From: Firmicutes bacterium UBA2058
GTDB taxonomy: Bacteria; Bacillota; Clostridia; Tissierellales; Sedimentibacteraceae
Reading direction: 5' to 3'
DNA length: 53,620 bases
Assembly (NCBI GenBank): GCA_002332905.1
Contig: DDAM01000056.1
Span: 1-53,620, forward strand
The notes under the pieces: generated by a model
The model's input: the letters and a program-made list of their open reading frames with translations, nothing else
The model's database searches: none
Told to the model about the DNA's origin: nothing
Program-made: the position numbers and the translations under genes
Shown here: positions 16,293 to 24,014 of the stretch, piece after piece
Layout: every line of letters begins with the position of its first letter
How positions within the stretch are numbered: position 1 is the first letter of the stretch

Positions 16293-17399
16293 ATGAAAAT
16301 GTCTAAGCTAAATAAGTTAAATTTGAGCCTTTCAAAACTTGGCTTTGGGGCTATGAGATTACCGCATAAAAATGGAGAAATAGATCAAGAGCAGGTTAAT
16401 AATATGGTTAAATATGCTTTTGATAATGGTATAAACTATTTTGATACTGCGTTTGTATATAACGACGGTGGAAGTGAAATAGCCCTTGGAATTGCTCTTA
16501 AACAATTAAAAAGAGAGGATTTTTTCCTAGCTGATAAGCTTCCATTTTGGAAAGCTGATTCTAAGGAATATTTAGATAATACCTTTAATACAACCCTAAA
16601 TAGACTTCAAACAGATTATATTGACTTTTACTTAATGCACGCTCTTGATAGAGAGGTTTATGAAAATATGATGAAATATGATGCAATAAATTGGGCTATA
16701 CAAAAGAAAAAAGAAGGTAAGATTAAATATTTAGGTTTTTCAATTCACGACGACTATGATTTCCTACTAGAAGTATTAAAACAATATGATTGGGATTTCG
16801 CTCAAATACAATTTAATTATATTGATTTAGAAGATAATCCTGGCGAGAAGGGCTACTTAGAATTATCTAAACGCAATATTCCTATAATAATTATGGAGCC
16901 TTTAAAGGGTGGATTACTGTCAGATATACCTGATAATATTGCAGCTCCTTTTAGAACACTTGGTGGCTCAAATGTAAGCTATGCATTTAGATGGCTTGCA
17001 GAAAAGGAAGGTATTGTTACTATACTTTCCGGCATGAGCAACATGCAGCAGCTTGAAGAAAACATAAAGGTATTTGAAGATATTAAGCCTTTATCAGAGG
17101 ATGAGCACAAGGCAATACTTAAGGTTGAAGAAAACATAAAAACGCTACAAAAGGTAAAATGTACAGGATGTAGATACTGTATGCCATGTCCATTTGGTGT
17201 GGAAATACCAGATATATTCAAAGCTTGGAACACTAAGGCAATGCACAATAGCAGCTCCAACTGGATTTCTGGTACATTTATTGACTATAAATCAGCAGGA
17301 AAGTGTGTAGCATGCGGTAAATGTATGACTCACTGTCCACAACATATTCAAATACCAGAAATGCTTCAAAAGGTACTATCAGAGAAAATTAAAAAATAA
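16293..17399 (+). CDS. Aldo/keto reductase with C-terminal 2x[4Fe-4S] ferredoxin domain
   Basis: 368 residues. The TIM-barrel aldo/keto reductase part (1-~285) has the catalytic tetrad Asp and Tyr in N-Y-F-D-T-A-F-V-Y-N, Lys in A-D-K-L-P and His in Y-L-M-H-A-L-D-R. The C-terminal ~85 residues carry two cysteine clusters, C-T-G-C-R-Y-C-M-P-C-P and C-V-A-C-G-K-C-M-T-H-C-P, each of [4Fe-4S] ferredoxin type. This fusion is common in anaerobic Firmicutes and may couple a carbonyl substrate to ferredoxin, but the substrate is not known. TTG, ATG and ATG starts are in frame; the GAGGG site is nine bases from the ATG at 16293, which is used. A hairpin follows the stop codon. Confidence 0.93.
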   Translation: MKMSKLNKLNLSLSKLGFGAMRLPHKNGEIDQEQVNNMVKYAFDNGINYFDTAFVYNDGGSEIALGIALKQLKREDFFLADKLPFWKADSKEYLDNTFNTTLNRLQTDYIDFYLMHALDREVYENMMKYDAINWAIQKKKEGKIKYLGFSIHDDYDFLLEVLKQYDWDFAQIQFNYIDLEDNPGEKGYLELSKRNIPIIIMEPLKGGLLSDIPDNIAAPFRTLGGSNVSYAFRWLAEKEGIVTILSGMSNMQQLEENIKVFEDIKPLSEDEHKAILKVEENIKTLQKVKCTGCRYCMPCPFGVEIPDIFKAWNTKAMHNSSSNWISGTFIDYKSAGKCVACGKCMTHCPQHIQIPEMLQKVLSEKIKK

Positions 17400-17913
17400 T
17401 TTTTAATATACTATTTCTTTAAACTTACAATTGAAAAACATTCTAAAATTCGATTTTTAAATATTTAGAGTGTTTTTTTCATTACTTAAATTTCTAAATT
17501 ATAATATGTATATTATATAGTTAAAAATACAGCCTATACGAAATAATAGGTAATAAAAACTTATAATATATAAATAGAAATAGAACAAAAGTAATTATTG
17601 CAGCTGCAACATTAACTCCTGTATTTTTTGCTATAAATATTTCTTTACTTGTACATTCAAGATATTTTACAGAAACTTATGTTATATACTTACTATACTT
17701 ATTTAAAATAATAAATTTTTTATTCCTATAAAAAAGCTATTGCAAAATCAAAATTAATCTTAGTTTTGCAATAGCTTTTTTAATATTATTTTATCTTTAT
17801 ATCTTTATATTAAAACAATTTGACAGAAAAACATTTGTTTTTAATATATGCATAATTATCCACATAAATCACAGGTATAACAATTATTACAATTCGTTAC
17901 ATAACTGTCATTT
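17400..17913. other. Intergenic stretch of 514 bp with two hairpins and a possible gene remnant
   Basis: Just after the aldo/keto reductase stop, AACATTCTAAA pairs with TTTAGAGTGTT and runs into a T-tract (17438-17478), a likely terminator. A frame without a start codon at roughly 17569-17732 encodes a hydrophobic stretch (I-I-A-A-A-T-L-T-P-V-F-F-A-I-N) resembling a piece of a membrane protein; no parent gene is visible. A second hairpin is listed separately. The rest is AT-rich. Confidence 0.5.
17731..17781. terminator. Strong hairpin terminator
   Basis: Seventeen-base arm AAAAAGCTATTGCAAAA (17731-17747) pairs with its complement at 17764-17780; T-tracts allow use on both strands. It follows the remnant frame and also lies downstream of the minus-strand exported CxxC gene. 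Confidence 0.85.
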
Positions 17914-18465
17914 TTACATATTTTTATCCGTCCACATACGTTCTGTATAGGTAGTTGTTTCATAAGTTCCGCAATAAGGGCATTTATAAAATGAATTAAC
18001 ATCTCTTATAAATAAATACATGTATCCATTTGGAGTTTGTCTAGTGTCAATAGGTCCTTCCCATGCACCACGACTTACTTTATACGGACTCATAGTTGTA
18101 CCACAATTATCACATAGTTCAGGTCTTCCTCCACTCACTATAGCTGCTATTGCTGACTTTGGCAGTATTTCACTTCCACATATCCAGTCAAATTCCTTAT
18201 AGGATGAACTTAAGTTTCTACCACAAAGAGAACATTCATAATAGTCTGTTACCTCTCTGTAACATTTGAAATCATAACCTCCATGACCATGTACACAATT
18301 TCTTTGGCTTAATGGAGCACTCCAATCACCTACTGATGTTCCCATGTATACATTAGTCCCTCCACAAGAGCAAGTAAGAGGCACATCAGGCTTAACAGGT
18401 AAAGCATACACCATAATAGAAACAGTAAACAGTAAAACCATAACAAAACATAAAACCTTCTTCAT
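17914..18465 (-). CDS. Exported protein with repeated CxxC zinc-ribbon-like motifs
   Basis: 183 residues, not assigned to a family. A signal peptide (M-K-K-V-L-C-F, hydrophobic core to ~20, cleavage near V-Y-A) leads into a mature part with at least four Cys pairs: C-S-C-G near residue 32, C-S-L-C-G, C-D-N-C-G and C-P-Y-C-G. Spacing suggests two or more knuckle-type metal sites or disulfides. Zinc ribbons are usually intracellular, so an exported version is unusual; it may instead form disulfides outside the cell. The AGGAGG ribosome binding site is well placed. No neighbours suggest a pathway. Confidence 0.72.
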   Translation of the reverse strand: MKKVLCFVMVLLFTVSIMVYALPVKPDVPLTCSCGGTNVYMGTSVGDWSAPLSQRNCVHGHGGYDFKCYREVTDYYECSLCGRNLSSSYKEFDWICGSEILPKSAIAAIVSGGRPELCDNCGTTMSPYKVSRGAWEGPIDTRQTPNGYMYLFIRDVNSFYKCPYCGTYETTTYTERMWTDKNM

Positions 18466-18584
18466 TTTTCTTCCTCCTAATCTAATATTTTATTACTTAT
18501 ATACAGCTTATAATTATAAAATATTGTTGTAAATAGGATATTTTGTATATTTATGTCATTTTTTATGTCTTTAGGTATAATAAT

Positions 18585-18611
18585 AGCCGTAAGCTAATTT
18601 TGCTTACGGCT
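18585..18611 (-). terminator. Terminator of the methylmalonyl-CoA operon
   Basis: Ten-base perfect stem AGCCGTAAGC/GCTTACGGCT (18585-18594, 18602-18611) with a seven-base loop, 17 bases after the epimerase stop. The following minus-strand tract ATTATTATA is only partly T-rich. Confidence 0.7.
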
Positions 18612-18627
18612 GAATTTTATAACTATT

Positions 18628-19038
18628 TTATTTTCTTTCACAAAGCTCTAATAATACACCCATTGATGATTTTGGATGACAGAAAGCTATTTTAGCTCCA
18701 CCTGCTCCGTATCTTGGAGTTTCGTCTATCATCTTCATTCCTTTAGCCTTCATTTCAGCTATGGCTTCTTCAATGTTATCTACTCTTAATGCAACGTGTT
18801 GGATTCCACCATTTCCATTGTTTTTCTCAATGAATTTTGCTATTGGTCCGTCTAATTCTGTTGATTCTAATAGTTCTAATTCGCTGTCTCCACATGGTAA
18901 AAAAGCAACCTTAACTTTTTGCTCCTCTACGACTTCTGTTCCTGTAGCTTTTAATCCTAAAACTCCTTCATAGAAGTTTAATGCTTCCTCTAAGTTTTTT
19001 ACAGCTATACCTACATGGTCTATTCTTGTTAAATTCAT
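18628..19038 (-). CDS. mce: Methylmalonyl-CoA epimerase
   Basis: 136-residue enzyme of the vicinal oxygen chelate (glyoxalase) fold that interconverts the (R) and (S) forms of methylmalonyl-CoA. Metal ligands are visible: His in R-I-D-H-V-G-I-A-V (residue ~7), His in I-Q-H-V-A-L-R-V and Glu in L-L-E-L-C-E at the C-terminus. Length is normal. It is the last gene of the mutase cluster, 15 bases after meaB, with an AGGAGG site. Together with the mutase it links succinyl-CoA to the methylmalonyl-CoA isomer used or made by biotin-dependent carboxylases or decarboxylases, which are not in this window. Confidence 0.95.
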   Translation of the reverse strand: MNLTRIDHVGIAVKNLEEALNFYEGVLGLKATGTEVVEEQKVKVAFLPCGDSELELLESTELDGPIAKFIEKNNGNGGIQHVALRVDNIEEAIAEMKAKGMKMIDETPRYGAGGAKIAFCHPKSSMGVLLELCERK

Positions 19039-19053
19039 ATAATTATCCTCCTT

Positions 19054-19989
19054 TTAATTTTGGATGATACTAAGGAATTCATCCATAACATCATAAATAT
19101 CTTTTTCTTTATCCAATATTTGATTAACTTTTCCGTCTAATTTATTTTCGCTATCAGTATGCTTGATTACTATTCTTCTAAGCTCGGATTCTATCATTTC
19201 AACAACTTCAATTTTAGTATTGTTATGCCTTCTTTGTTTTAGCTTACCAGTTTCTATTAAATAATCAGTGTGCTTTTTGATTTCGTCTATTAGCTCTGTA
19301 ACTCCTTCATTTTTGTTTGCAGTTACCATAATTACTGGTGGACGTCTTTCCATGTTTTGATTTAAATCAAGCATCATATTAATTTCAGTTGCTGTACGTT
19401 GTGATCCAAACAAGTCACTTTTGTTAACTACAAATATATCACCTATCTCCATAACTCCAGCCTTTATTGACTGTATATCATCCCCAAGTCCTGGAACCAT
19501 AACCATTAGTATTGTATCTGCAGTTTTAATTATATCAACCTCAGATTGACCCACCCCAACTGTTTCTATGAATATATAGTCGACTCCATATGCATCTAAA
19601 ACCTTCACTGCATCCTTTGTAGACTTTGATAATCCACCAAGATAACCTCTAGTACCCATACTTCTAATAAATACATTAGGGTCAAGGGCTAAATCTTGCA
19701 TACGAATTCTATCTCCAAGTATTGAACCTCCTGAATATGGACTTGTTGGATCTATAGCAATTATTCCAACCTTATTCCCTTCAGCTAAAAGTTGTTTAGC
19801 TAACTTATCTGTTAATGTACTTTTACCTGCTCCCGGAGGTCCAGTTATTCCAATAATATGAGCCTTGCCAGTGTGTTTATGTATTGCTTTTAGTATGTTT
19901 CTTGCTTCTTGCTCATCATTTTCCACCAAAGTGATGACTCTAGCGCAGGAACGCTTATCTCCAGCAAGCATTTTTTCAATTAATTCCAT
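19054..19989 (-). CDS. meaB: MeaB/ArgK-type G-protein chaperone of methylmalonyl-CoA mutase
   Basis: 311-residue cytoplasmic P-loop GTPase that loads, protects and reactivates the B12-dependent mutase. Walker A is G-P-P-G-A-G-K-S-T-L (residues ~50-59), followed by I-A-I-D-P-T-S-P-Y-S-G-G-S-I-L-G-D-R, the switch region E-T-V-G-V-G-Q-S-E-V-D, and the guanine motif N-K-S-D. The C-terminal ~60 residues form the helical dimerisation arm. The old name argK (arginine kinase) is a misnomer for this family. It is separated from the small mutase subunit by 188 bp holding two hairpins, so its expression may be tuned separately. Confidence 0.96.
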   Translation of the reverse strand: MELIEKMLAGDKRSCARVITLVENDEQEARNILKAIHKHTGKAHIIGITGPPGAGKSTLTDKLAKQLLAEGNKVGIIAIDPTSPYSGGSILGDRIRMQDLALDPNVFIRSMGTRGYLGGLSKSTKDAVKVLDAYGVDYIFIETVGVGQSEVDIIKTADTILMVMVPGLGDDIQSIKAGVMEIGDIFVVNKSDLFGSQRTATEINMMLDLNQNMERRPPVIMVTANKNEGVTELIDEIKKHTDYLIETGKLKQRRHNNTKIEVVEMIESELRRIVIKHTDSENKLDGKVNQILDKEKDIYDVMDEFLSIIQN

Positions 19990-20012
19990 TTTATCCTCCT
20001 ATTATGCTATAG

Positions 20013-20100
20013 TCTCGACTACAAATGTATAGGCTTTGCATATACATTGGAGACATTGTAGTGGCATCATAGAATATAAGTGTGAAATACATTTCACGCT
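20013..20100 (-). repeat. Hairpin cluster between mutase small subunit and meaB
   Basis: Read on the minus strand: GTGAAAT/ATTTCAC (20091-20097 with 20082-20088), the first-module type of the dispersed hairpins, then a longer branched hairpin with ACTACAA/TTGTAGT (20018-20024, 20056-20062) enclosing ATGTATA/TATACAT. The AGGAGG site of meaB follows within about 10 bases. Confidence 0.6.
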
Positions 20101-20177
20101 ATCACCTCCACGGTGCATTTTCATTAGAAACTAAAAGGAGAAATGGATAAAACTTTACCATTTTCCCCTTTAATTAT

Positions 20178-20576
20178 CTATTTTCTTTTAATATTATTTT
20201 TTATAAAGTCTATTGTTGTAGTAGTTGCTGTACCTGGCGTAAACACTTCATCTACCCCAGCAGCTTTTAATCCTGGTATATCTTCATCTGGTATAACGCC
20301 ACCACCAACAATCAATACATCATCAGCACCTTGAGCTTTTAATAATTCAACTATCTTTGGTAGTAAGTGATTATGTGCTCCTGATAATATACTCATTCCA
20401 ACAACATCAACGTCTTCTTGTATTGCTGCTGCAACGATTTGTTCTGGTGTTTGTCTTAATCCTGTATATATAACTTCCATTCCAGCGTCTCTTAAGGCTC
20501 TAGCTATTAATTTAGCTCCCCTATCATGTCCATCAAGACCCGGTTTAGCTATTAAAACTCTAATTGGTCTACTCAT
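20178..20576 (-). CDS. Methylmalonyl-CoA mutase, small B12-binding subunit
   Basis: 132-residue Rossmann-like cobalamin-binding domain. The base-off/His-on motif D-G-H-D-R-G (D-x-H-x-x-G) is near residue 16, followed by the S-I-L-S-G and G-G-G motifs that hold the nucleotide tail of B12. In many Clostridia and Archaea this domain is a separate protein rather than the C-terminus of the large chain, and that is the arrangement here: it lies 27 bases after the large-subunit gene with its own GGAGG site. Confidence 0.96.
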   Translation of the reverse strand: MSRPIRVLIAKPGLDGHDRGAKLIARALRDAGMEVIYTGLRQTPEQIVAAAIQEDVDVVGMSILSGAHNHLLPKIVELLKAQGADDVLIVGGGVIPDEDIPGLKAAGVDEVFTPGTATTTTIDFIKNNIKRK

Positions 20577-20603
20577 TTTTTATCCTCCAACTTATCAAAT
20601 ATT

Positions 20604-22262
20604 TTAAAGTAAAACTGCTTGCTCGTATTCGCCAAATACTTCTCTCATAACGCCACAAATTTCTCCAAGTGTTGCATATTCTTTAACCGCTGCTAAGATA
20701 AATGGCATTACATTCTCAGTTCCTTGACATGCTTTTCTTAAAGCCTCTAATGAAGCTTTAACAGCTTCGTTATTTCTAGAAGCTTTAACGTCAGCAATTT
20801 TTTTCTTCTGCATTTCTCCAACGATTGGATCAACTCTTAATAATCCTTTTGGTGCTTCCTCTTCTACTTGGAATTTGTTAACACCAACAACGATTCTATC
20901 AAGTGATTCAATTTCCATTTGGTATTTGTAAGCTGAGTCTGTTATTTCTTTTTGTATAAATCCTAAATCTATTGCTCTAGGTGCTCCGCCTAATTCATCA
21001 ATTTTTCTGATGTATTCCATAGCCTCATCTTCGATTTGTTTTGTCTTAGCTTCGATGTAGTATGATCCAGCTAATGGGTCAACTGTATTTGTAACACCTG
21101 ATTCATAAGCAACTATTTGTTGTGTTCTAAGTGCTATTTGAACTGATTCAGTTGTTGGTAAAGCTAAAGCCTCGTCTCTTGAGTTTGTGTGTAGAGACTG
21201 AGTTCCACCTAAAACTGCTGCTAATGTTTGTATAGCAACTCTAACTATGTTATTATCTGGTTGTTGAGCTGTTAATGTACATCCACCAGTTTGAGTATGG
21301 AATTTAAGCATCATAGATTTTTCTTTCTTAGCGCCAAATCTTTCTTTCATGATTTTAGCCCATAATCTTCTTGCTGCTCTGTATTTAGATACTTCTTCTA
21401 ATAAGTCATTGTGAGCGTTGAAGAAGAATGATAATCTTGGTGCAAATGTGTCAACATCAAGACCAGCCTTTATAGCTGCATCAACATATGCGATACCATC
21501 AGCTAATGTAAAACCAACCTCTTGAGCTGCTGTTGAGCCAGCTTCTCTAATGTGGTATCCTGATATACTGATTGTGTTCCATTGTGGAACTTCTTTTGAA
21601 CAATATTCAAATATATTAGTTATTAATCTCATTGATGGTTCTGTTGGGAATATATATGTTCCTCTTGCTATATATTCCTTTAATATATCATTTTGGATTG
21701 TTCCTCTTAATTTATCTGCAGAAACACCTTGTTTCTCAGCAACTGCAATATACATAGCTAATAATACTGATGCAGGTGCATTTATAGTCATTGATGTACT
21801 AACCTTGTCAAGTGGAATACCATCAAATAATATTTCCATGTCCTTTAATGAGTCAATAGCAACCCCAACCTTACCTACTTCACCTTCAGCTAATGAATGG
21901 TCTGAGTCATAACCAATTTGTGTTGGTAAGTCAAATGCTACTGATAATCCAGTTGAACCTTGTTCAACCAAGAATTTATATCTTTGATTTGATTCTTCAG
22001 CAGTTGCAAAACCTGCATACATTCTCATTGTCCATGGCTTTCCTCTGTACATTGTAGTCTGATATCCTCTTGTAAATGGATATTGTCCTGGATAGCCTAT
22101 TTCTGAGTCGTAATCAATATTTTCAACATCTTCTGGAGTATATAATCTATTAATCACATCTCCTGAGCCAGTTCTGAAAGTTTCTCTACTCTCAGGCGCT
22201 TTTGCTAATGATTTGCCAAGAACATTTTGTTCCCAAGCAGCTTTCTTTTCTTTGTCAAACAT
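20604..22262 (-). CDS. Methylmalonyl-CoA mutase, large (catalytic) subunit
   Basis: 552 residues forming only the TIM-barrel substrate domain of the acyl-CoA mutase family; the B12 domain is in the next gene. It isomerises (R)-methylmalonyl-CoA and succinyl-CoA by a radical mechanism. Tyr82 in T-M-R-M-Y-A-G-F and Arg212 in E-P-S-M-R-L-I match the residues that read the carboxylate in true methylmalonyl-CoA mutases; isobutyryl-CoA mutases carry Phe and Gln there, so the methylmalonyl assignment is favoured. His237 in S-G-Y-H-I-R-E is the conserved catalytic His. A TTG precedes the ATG by one codon; the ATG at 22262, nine bases after GGGAGG, is used. It heads the cluster that also encodes the small subunit, MeaB and epimerase. 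Confidence 0.95.
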   Translation of the reverse strand: MFDKEKKAAWEQNVLGKSLAKAPESRETFRTGSGDVINRLYTPEDVENIDYDSEIGYPGQYPFTRGYQTTMYRGKPWTMRMYAGFATAEESNQRYKFLVEQGSTGLSVAFDLPTQIGYDSDHSLAEGEVGKVGVAIDSLKDMEILFDGIPLDKVSTSMTINAPASVLLAMYIAVAEKQGVSADKLRGTIQNDILKEYIARGTYIFPTEPSMRLITNIFEYCSKEVPQWNTISISGYHIREAGSTAAQEVGFTLADGIAYVDAAIKAGLDVDTFAPRLSFFFNAHNDLLEEVSKYRAARRLWAKIMKERFGAKKEKSMMLKFHTQTGGCTLTAQQPDNNIVRVAIQTLAAVLGGTQSLHTNSRDEALALPTTESVQIALRTQQIVAYESGVTNTVDPLAGSYYIEAKTKQIEDEAMEYIRKIDELGGAPRAIDLGFIQKEITDSAYKYQMEIESLDRIVVGVNKFQVEEEAPKGLLRVDPIVGEMQKKKIADVKASRNNEAVKASLEALRKACQGTENVMPFILAAVKEYATLGEICGVMREVFGEYEQAVLL

Positions 22263-22331
22263 CAATTGGTACCTCCCTATTTTATACTTTTTGTGATTGA
22301 CGTTTTATAATATATTATCAAATAATTATAT

Positions 22332-22371
22332 TTAGTATAATTACAAAAGTAATCATGCTTAGTATAATTAC
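22332..22371. promoter_or_regulatory. 13-bp direct repeat upstream of the mutase operon
   Basis: TTAGTATAATTAC occurs perfectly twice, at 22332-22344 and 22359-22371, with starts 27 bp apart, in the 369-bp region ahead of the mutase large subunit. The spacing suits two regulator molecules on one face of the helix only approximately. The regulator is unknown; the MarR gene upstream is one candidate. Overlapping promoter boxes could not be fixed. Confidence 0.45.
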
Positions 22372-22555
22372 TCTTGTACACTAACTTATTCTTCACGAAT
22401 AATATAATCTATTTTCAATAATTTTGCAAGATTTTTTGCAAAAATGACTTGTTTTTTTTACTACTTGCATTAAAACTTGTAATTTATAGCTAATAACATT
22501 GTTAAAAAAATAATTTTCGCACATTTTCAAGGTATATATATTTTTCATAAAAATA

Positions 22556-22574
22556 GCGAATATTAAATATTCGC
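22556..22574 (-). terminator. Terminator of the MarR gene
   Basis: GCGAATAT/ATATTCGC palindrome (22556-22563, 22567-22574) with a three-base loop, followed on the minus strand by a short T-run, about 60 bases after the MarR stop codon. Confidence 0.65.
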
Positions 22575-22634
22575 ATAATTTATATTATTTTTTTCACCAT
22601 TTATTTACAGTTTATGTCAGTTTTTCATGCTTTG

Positions 22635-23081
22635 TTAGTTTATATTATCTAGCTTCTCTTCTAAATGAGATACAAAATTATTAAATAACTCATCAAAATG
22701 CTTTCTATCAGGCATAAAACTGCTTGTGAAACTATAAAACTCTTCTTCTATTTCAGTCATAATATCTGTTATAAATTTTGTACCTAATTCAGTTAATACT
22801 ATATTTTTTCTTCTACGATCTGTAGGATGACTCTGTCTTATTATGTAACCGTCTTTTTCCAATGAATCTATTGCATAAGTCATAGTTTGTCGCGGTAAAT
22901 ATAGATGGTCAGCTATTTGGGAAGCTTCACATCCACTTTTATTAGCATAAATTTCTATCAAAATTAAAATATTTAAAATATTAACATTTTTCCCGCTAGC
23001 CCAACGGCAACATAAATTGTACAACCTTGCTAATTGCAAAGCCTGTTCTACAAATCCGTGTGTTTCTAAATTTTTCTTCAT
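22635..23081 (-). CDS. MarR-family transcriptional regulator
   Basis: 148 residues with a winged helix-turn-helix: C-E-A-S-Q-I-A-D-H-L-Y-L-P-R-Q-T-M-T-Y (recognition region ~55-75) and the wing S-H-P-T-D-R-R-R-K-N-I-V-L-T, a hallmark of MarR proteins. The frame extends five codons further with TTG, but the GAGGAA site is properly spaced only to the ATG at 23081. The gene is divergent from an ABC exporter operon, a layout in which MarR proteins usually repress themselves and the transporter; a near-perfect dyad lies between them. Regulation of the mutase genes downstream is possible but less likely. Confidence 0.9.
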   Translation of the reverse strand: MKKNLETHGFVEQALQLARLYNLCCRWASGKNVNILNILILIEIYANKSGCEASQIADHLYLPRQTMTYAIDSLEKDGYIIRQSHPTDRRRKNIVLTELGTKFITDIMTEIEEEFYSFTSSFMPDRKHFDELFNNFVSHLEEKLDNIN

Positions 23082-23125
23082 ATATTTTTTCCTCAACTAT
23101 TGATTTTTTTAAAAAATTAATATAA

Positions 23126-23142
23126 TAATTAAGTATTAATTA
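23126..23142. promoter_or_regulatory. Possible MarR operator between marR-like gene and ABC exporter
   Basis: TAATTAA-GTA-TTAATTA, a dyad with seven-base arms in the divergent promoter region. AT-rich DNA makes chance dyads common, so this is a candidate only. Confidence 0.45.
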
Positions 23143-23225
23143 AGATAATATTAATTCGGATGATATATAATAATATAAGTAATTTTAAACAAAATTACTA
23201 AAGTTGTCAATAATGAGGTGCTTTA

Positions 23226-23930
23226 ATGAGAGAATTTGTCAGTTTTCAAAATGTATGTAAATATTATAAGATGGGTGAACAAAAAATATCGGCTACTGAT
23301 CACATAAGCTTTGATATTAAAAAAGGTGAATTTTGTGTAATTGTTGGGCCTAGCGGTGCAGGTAAAACTACATTATTAAACATGCTAGGTGGTATGGATA
23401 CATGTGATGAAGGAAGTATTATGCTGGATGGTAAAGAAATTAGCAATTATAACAACAAGCAGCTTACTGAATATAGAAGGTATGATGTGGGGTTTGTATT
23501 TCAGTTTTACAATTTAATTCAGAATTTAACTGCCCTTGAAAATGTAGAGCTTGCCAGTGAAATATGTAAAGAGCCTTTAGATCCAAGAGAAACTTTAGAG
23601 CATGTAGGTTTGAAAGACAGGATGTTTAATTTTCCTGCCCAGCTTTCTGGTGGAGAGCAGCAGCGTGTATCTATAGCAAGAGCTCTTGCTAAAAATCCCA
23701 AAATACTTTTATGTGATGAACCTACGGGAGCACTTGACTACAATACAGGAAAAGCTGTATTAAAGCTTTTACAAGATACTTGCAGAAATACAAGCAGAAC
23801 TGTTATAGTCATAACTCACAATCAAGCTATTACTGCTATGGCGGATAGAATAATTAAAATAAAAAATGGAAAAATTGAATCCTGTGAAATAAATAAAAAC
23901 CCAATCCCTGTAGAAAGGATTGAATGGTAA
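23226..23930 (+). CDS. ABC transporter ATP-binding protein (MacB/LolD type)
   Basis: 234-residue ATPase. Walker A is G-P-S-G-A-G-K-T-T-L (~40-49), the Q-loop follows in F-V-F-Q-F-Y-N-L-I-Q-N, the signature is L-S-G-G-E-Q-Q-R-V-S-I-A-R-A-L, Walker B is L-L-C-D-E-P-T-G-A-L-D, and the switch His lies in V-I-T-H-N. The fold is that of the FtsE/MacB/LolD clade, which works with FtsX-like permeases on substrates in or outside the membrane rather than by classic import. Its partner is the large permease 84 bp downstream. The divergent MarR gene suggests induction by a toxic compound. Confidence 0.95.
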   Translation: MREFVSFQNVCKYYKMGEQKISATDHISFDIKKGEFCVIVGPSGAGKTTLLNMLGGMDTCDEGSIMLDGKEISNYNNKQLTEYRRYDVGFVFQFYNLIQNLTALENVELASEICKEPLDPRETLEHVGLKDRMFNFPAQLSGGEQQRVSIARALAKNPKILLCDEPTGALDYNTGKAVLKLLQDTCRNTSRTVIVITHNQAITAMADRIIKIKNGKIESCEINKNPIPVERIEW

Positions 23931-23933
23931 AAA

Positions 23934-24000
23934 AGTGAACTACGTTCACTCTATGGAAGAATCGTTCCGATTCTTCATACTGATAGCCGTAAAGTGGCAT
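23934..24000 (+). repeat. Three-hairpin intergenic repeat ahead of the ABC permease
   Basis: Modules in order: AGTGAAC-TAC-GTTCACT (23934-23950), GAAGAATC/GATTCTTC (23956-23963, 23969-23976) and GCC/GGC within ATAGCCG...GTGGCAT (about 23984-24000). The string TTCACTCTATGGAAGAATC and the final GGCATAATGGAGG are shared with the repeat ahead of metK. Confidence 0.75.
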
Positions 24001-24014
24001 AATGGAGGATAATT

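Noticed and set aside
20143..20334. Short plus-strand frame at the end of the small mutase subunit gene
   Set aside because: Antisense to a conserved B12-binding domain; no initiation signal.
22266..22634. Cobalamin riboswitch ahead of the mutase genes
   Set aside because: No B12-box-like core was found on either strand; only direct repeats and a terminator hairpin are visible.
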